64,000 bases of DNA from Sphingomonadaceae bacterium 3R27C6 (GTDB lineage Bacteria > Pseudomonadota > Alphaproteobacteria > Sphingomonadales > Sphingomonadaceae): the NCBI GenBank assembly GCA_005503215.1, contig SCNS01000019.1, positions 1-64,000 of the forward strand, given 5' to 3'. Under the pieces are notes generated by a model. That model worked only from the letters and a program-made list of their open reading frames with translations, had not been told where the DNA came from and made no database searches. Below are positions 61,816 to 64,000 of this stretch, piece by piece (position 1 is the stretch's first letter; the number at the start of each line of letters is the position of its first letter). Both the position numbers and the translations under genes were made by a program.

Positions 61816-62780
61816 GCGATGACTCCTTCGGCGGGGGCAAATCGCGGCCTTGCGGCGGCGGCATCATATTCGGAAACGAGGCGATCGACGATAGTCGCGA
61901 CGGGTTCGACACCGCGCACCGCGCCGACCCCTTGCCCCGCGGACCAGACATTCTTCCACGCCTTGGCATCGTCCTGCGCGTCGGAGAAGTTGGGGCGCTT
62001 GTCCTCGGGCATGTTCGCGGGGTCATAACCCGCGGCGATCAGGCTCGATTTCAGCCAGTTGGCGGTCACACCGGTGATACCCTTTGAAGGAATAATGTCC
62101 TCGGCGCCGGCCGCGACGACCATATCCTTATACCCCGGCACCGCCATGCTCTCGGCGCAGGCGATCAGCGAGGTGCCGAGATAGGCGAAATCGGCGCCCA
62201 ATATTTCGGCGGCACGGACGGCATGCCCCGTCGAAATCGCTCCGCCCAGCACGAGCGGCCCGTCCCAGAATTGCCGAACCTCCTCGACGAAGGCGAAGCC
62301 GGCGGTCGCGCCGGTGTGCCCACCCGCGCCCGCGGCGACGAGCACAAGCCCGTCAACCCCGGCCGCAGCCGCCTTGCGCGCAAAGCCGACCGAATTGACG
62401 TCGGCGAAGACGAGCCCGCCGTATGAATGGATTTCCTCGACCACCCGCGCCGGGCTGCCCAGCGCGGTGATGACGAGCGGCACCTTGTGCCGCACGACGC
62501 AGGCGAGATCGTCGGGAAGGCGGCTGTTCGACGGATGGACGACCAGGTTGACCGCCCACGGCGCCGCCTCGGGGTCGTTCGACAGCGCCGCATCGATCCG
62601 GCTCACCCAATCCTCCAGGTCGGCGGAGGTGCGCGCATTGGGCGCAGGGAAGCTGCCGATCACGCCGGCCCGCGATGATGCGATCACCATCTCGGGTCCC
62701 GACACGAGGAACATCGGCGCCGCGATCGCGGGCAGGCGCAAATTGCGCGTCAACGCAGGTGGAAGGCCGTGTCCCGGCAA
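61812..62780 (-). CDS. Nitronate monooxygenase / 2-nitropropane dioxygenase-like flavoprotein
   Basis: A 322-residue TIM-barrel FMN protein of the nitronate monooxygenase-like family: LPAIAAPMFLVSGPEMVIAS, WAVNLVVHPSNSRLPDD, DGLVLVAAGAGGHTGATAGF, PLVLGGAISTGHAVRAAEIL and GADFAYLGTSLIACAES. Members include true nitronate oxidases and enoyl reductases of similar fold. In an oxygenase/thiolase cluster, double-bond reduction is as likely as nitronate oxidation. First gene of the minus-strand unit. The 119-bp gap to the divergent receptor holds its promoter; no operator palindrome was found there. Confidence 0.85.
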   Translation of the reverse strand: MPGHGLPPALTRNLRLPAIAAPMFLVSGPEMVIASSRAGVIGSFPAPNARTSADLEDWVSRIDAALSNDPEAAPWAVNLVVHPSNSRLPDDLACVVRHKVPLVITALGSPARVVEEIHSYGGLVFADVNSVGFARKAAAAGVDGLVLVAAGAGGHTGATAGFAFVEEVRQFWDGPLVLGGAISTGHAVRAAEILGADFAYLGTSLIACAESMAVPGYKDMVVAAGAEDIIPSKGITGVTANWLKSSLIAAGYDPANMPEDKRPNFSDAQDDAKAWKNVWSAGQGVGAVRGVEPVATIVDRLVSEYDAAAARPRFAPAEGVIA

Positions 62781-62899
62781 GGCTAATCCTCTCTCAAATT
62801 ATCTGACTTGCATAGTGATACTTAAAGCCCTTATGAGTCGCAAGGCAAGAAAAACATCGCGGCGGTGGTCGCCAAGACGATGGTGCATGGGAGGACCCT

Positions 62900-64000
62900 A
62901 TGAAGAGCTATTTTGTCGCGCTGCTTACCGCATCGGCACTCGCCAGCCCCGGCATCGCTTTCGCTCAGGACGCAGCGCCTACCCCCGAATCCACCGAGGA
63001 TCAGGGCGGGCTCGAGGAAATCATCGTCACCGCGCAAAAGCGCGCCGAGGGACTTTCCGACGTGCCGATCTCGATCTCGGCGGTCAGCGGCAAGCAGGTC
63101 GAAAGCTATGGCCAGACCAACCTCGAACAGATTTCATCGTCGGTCCCGAACCTGAAGATCACCCAGACCGCGATCGCCAACCGCATCGCGATCCGCGGCA
63201 TCGCCTCGGGCGACAACAAGGGGTTCGAACAGTCGGTCGCGATGTTCGTCGACGGCGTCTATTACGGCCGCGACCAGCTCTCGCGCCTGCCGTTGATCGA
63301 CATGGAGCGCGTCGAGGTGCTGCGCGGGCCGCAGCCGACCCTGTTCGGCAAGAATGCGATCGCCGGCGCAGTGAACATCACGACGCGCAGCCCGACCGAC
63401 GAATTCGAGGGCTCGGTGACCGGCCTCTATGAATTCAATCACAAGGAATTCCAGCTCAACGGCGTGCTGTCGGGCCCGCTGAGCGACGGCGTCGAAGCGC
63501 GCGTCGTCGGTTATTACCGGACGATGGACGGCTATTTCTATAACCAGAAACTCGACCGCGACGAGCCGAGCGTCGACGAGAAATATGTCCGCGGCAAGAT
63601 CGAGTTCGACAAGGGTGGGCCGTTCGCCGCCGAGCTCAAGCTCGAATATGCCGATTTCGAGGCGAAGGGGCAGCCGCGCGACGTGTTCGGCGCGGTCGGC
63701 AACTATAACACCGTGTTCCAGGGACCATTCTTCGTCAGCACGAACCCCGATTATGTCCGCGAGGACAATGGCTATGAAAGTCGCAACAAGGTGTTCGGCG
63801 CGACCCTGAACGCCGACCTCGAAATCGGCGAGCATACGCTGACCTCGGTCAGCTCGCTGCTCGACTACAAGACGCGCGAGATCGTCGACGTCGATTTTTC
63901 GGGGATCAGCTTCCTCGACGGCACGAACCTTCGCGAAGATTATCGCCAATATTCGCAGGAACTCCGCCTCGCCTCACCCGGCGGCGAAACGTTCAACTAT
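62900..64000 (+). CDS. TonB-dependent receptor, 3' end beyond window
   Basis: ATG 62900 with GGGAGGA upstream starts a signal peptide (MKSYFVALLTASALASPGIA, cleavage after FAQD), then plug domain LEEIIVTAQKRAEGLSDVPI, RIAIRGIASGDNKGFEQSVA, VEVLRGPQPTLFGKNAIAGA and early barrel strands. The frame is open to the window end (367 codons seen). It should import a nutrient for the divergent oxygenase cluster. It resembles the receptor at 8198 in the plug, matching the repeated layout of the two clusters. Confidence 0.92.
   Translation, partial: MKSYFVALLTASALASPGIAFAQDAAPTPESTEDQGGLEEIIVTAQKRAEGLSDVPISISAVSGKQVESYGQTNLEQISSSVPNLKITQTAIANRIAIRGIASGDNKGFEQSVAMFVDGVYYGRDQLSRLPLIDMERVEVLRGPQPTLFGKNAIAGAVNITTRSPTDEFEGSVTGLYEFNHKEFQLNGVLSGPLSDGVEARVVGYYRTMDGYFYNQKLDRDEPSVDEKYVRGKIEFDKGGPFAAELKLEYADFEAKGQPRDVFGAVGNYNTVFQGPFFVSTNPDYVREDNGYESRNKVFGATLNADLEIGEHTLTSVSSLLDYKTREIVDVDFSGISFLDGTNLREDYRQYSQELRLASPGGETFNY

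Noticed and set aside
60184-62028. 614-codon plus-strand open frame opposite the oxygenase and synthetase
   Set aside because: Antisense to a protein with all four iron histidines; composition is rich in H, D and R as expected of an antisense frame.

Overview
The window is high-GC bacterial DNA, most likely from a sphingomonad (Sphingomonadales, Alphaproteobacteria). This is inferred from several features together: three SusC-like TonB-dependent receptors with the plug start IIVTAQKR or IIVTARRR, two carotenoid-oxygenase gene clusters, a usg gene, a complex-I-subunit-like stress gene beside groESL, and IS91/IS66/IS21 remnants. No rRNA, tRNA or CRISPR array was seen.

Layout. (A) 1-13.4 kb: catabolic cluster 1. 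On the minus strand: carotenoid/stilbene oxygenase, thiolase, PaaN-type aldehyde dehydrogenase, SCPx-type thiolase and an acyl-CoA synthetase that runs off the edge, preceded by a dihydrodipicolinate-reductase-like oxidoreductase and a DUF1295 membrane protein. On the plus strand: a TonB receptor, an SDR and an acyl-CoA synthetase with an extra N-terminal NTF2/SnoaL-like domain. A shared TTTAGTCCAGT-like element lies upstream of several of these genes. (B) 13.4-15.5 kb: a scar made of a gene remnant, a truncated phosphotransferase, an IS91 fragment and an IS66 remnant. (C) 15.7-34.3 kb: catabolic cluster 2. It holds CaiB-type CoA transferases, a pair of unequal acyl-CoA dehydrogenases flanking an enoyl-CoA hydratase, a TetR regulator, and a long minus-strand operon (TonB receptor, Baeyer-Villiger monooxygenase, SDR, DUF35, thiolase-fold protein, SDR, amidohydrolase, racemase-like CoA transferase). 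A divergent acyl-CoA synthetase and MFS transporter face it. The shared control region carries two ATACT-N4-AGTAT palindromes, and the receptor reading frame is broken at an 11-G tract. (D) 34.5-41.7 kb: stress and envelope region with a decayed GGDEF gene, an hsp20 tail, a complex-I-like subunit, usg, groES/groEL without the GGM tail, a TauE remnant and two L,D-transpeptidases. (E) 42-52.6 kb: defence-like island with a PD-(D/E)XK-like protein, an HEPN-like protein, a 2051-residue nuclease-STAND NTPase resembling Avs proteins, an orphan MbcA-like antitoxin, vapBC and a dead istB. (F) 53-64 kb: SnoaL-like protein, Tat-exported serine hydrolase, then a second carotenoid-oxygenase cluster (two thiolases, acyl-CoA synthetase, oxygenase, nitronate-monooxygenase-like protein and a TonB receptor cut by the window end).

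The catabolic parts read as uptake by TonB receptors, oxidative cleavage (carotenoid oxygenase or Baeyer-Villiger enzyme), aldehyde oxidation or hydrolysis, CoA activation and beta-oxidation-like shortening. The substrates cannot be read from the sequence; terpenoid, steroid or stilbene-like compounds are inferred from the enzyme families. The most interesting candidate new system is the nuclease-STAND/HEPN/PD-(D/E)XK group at 42-50 kb. Second is the possibly phase-variable receptor operon at 31 kb.
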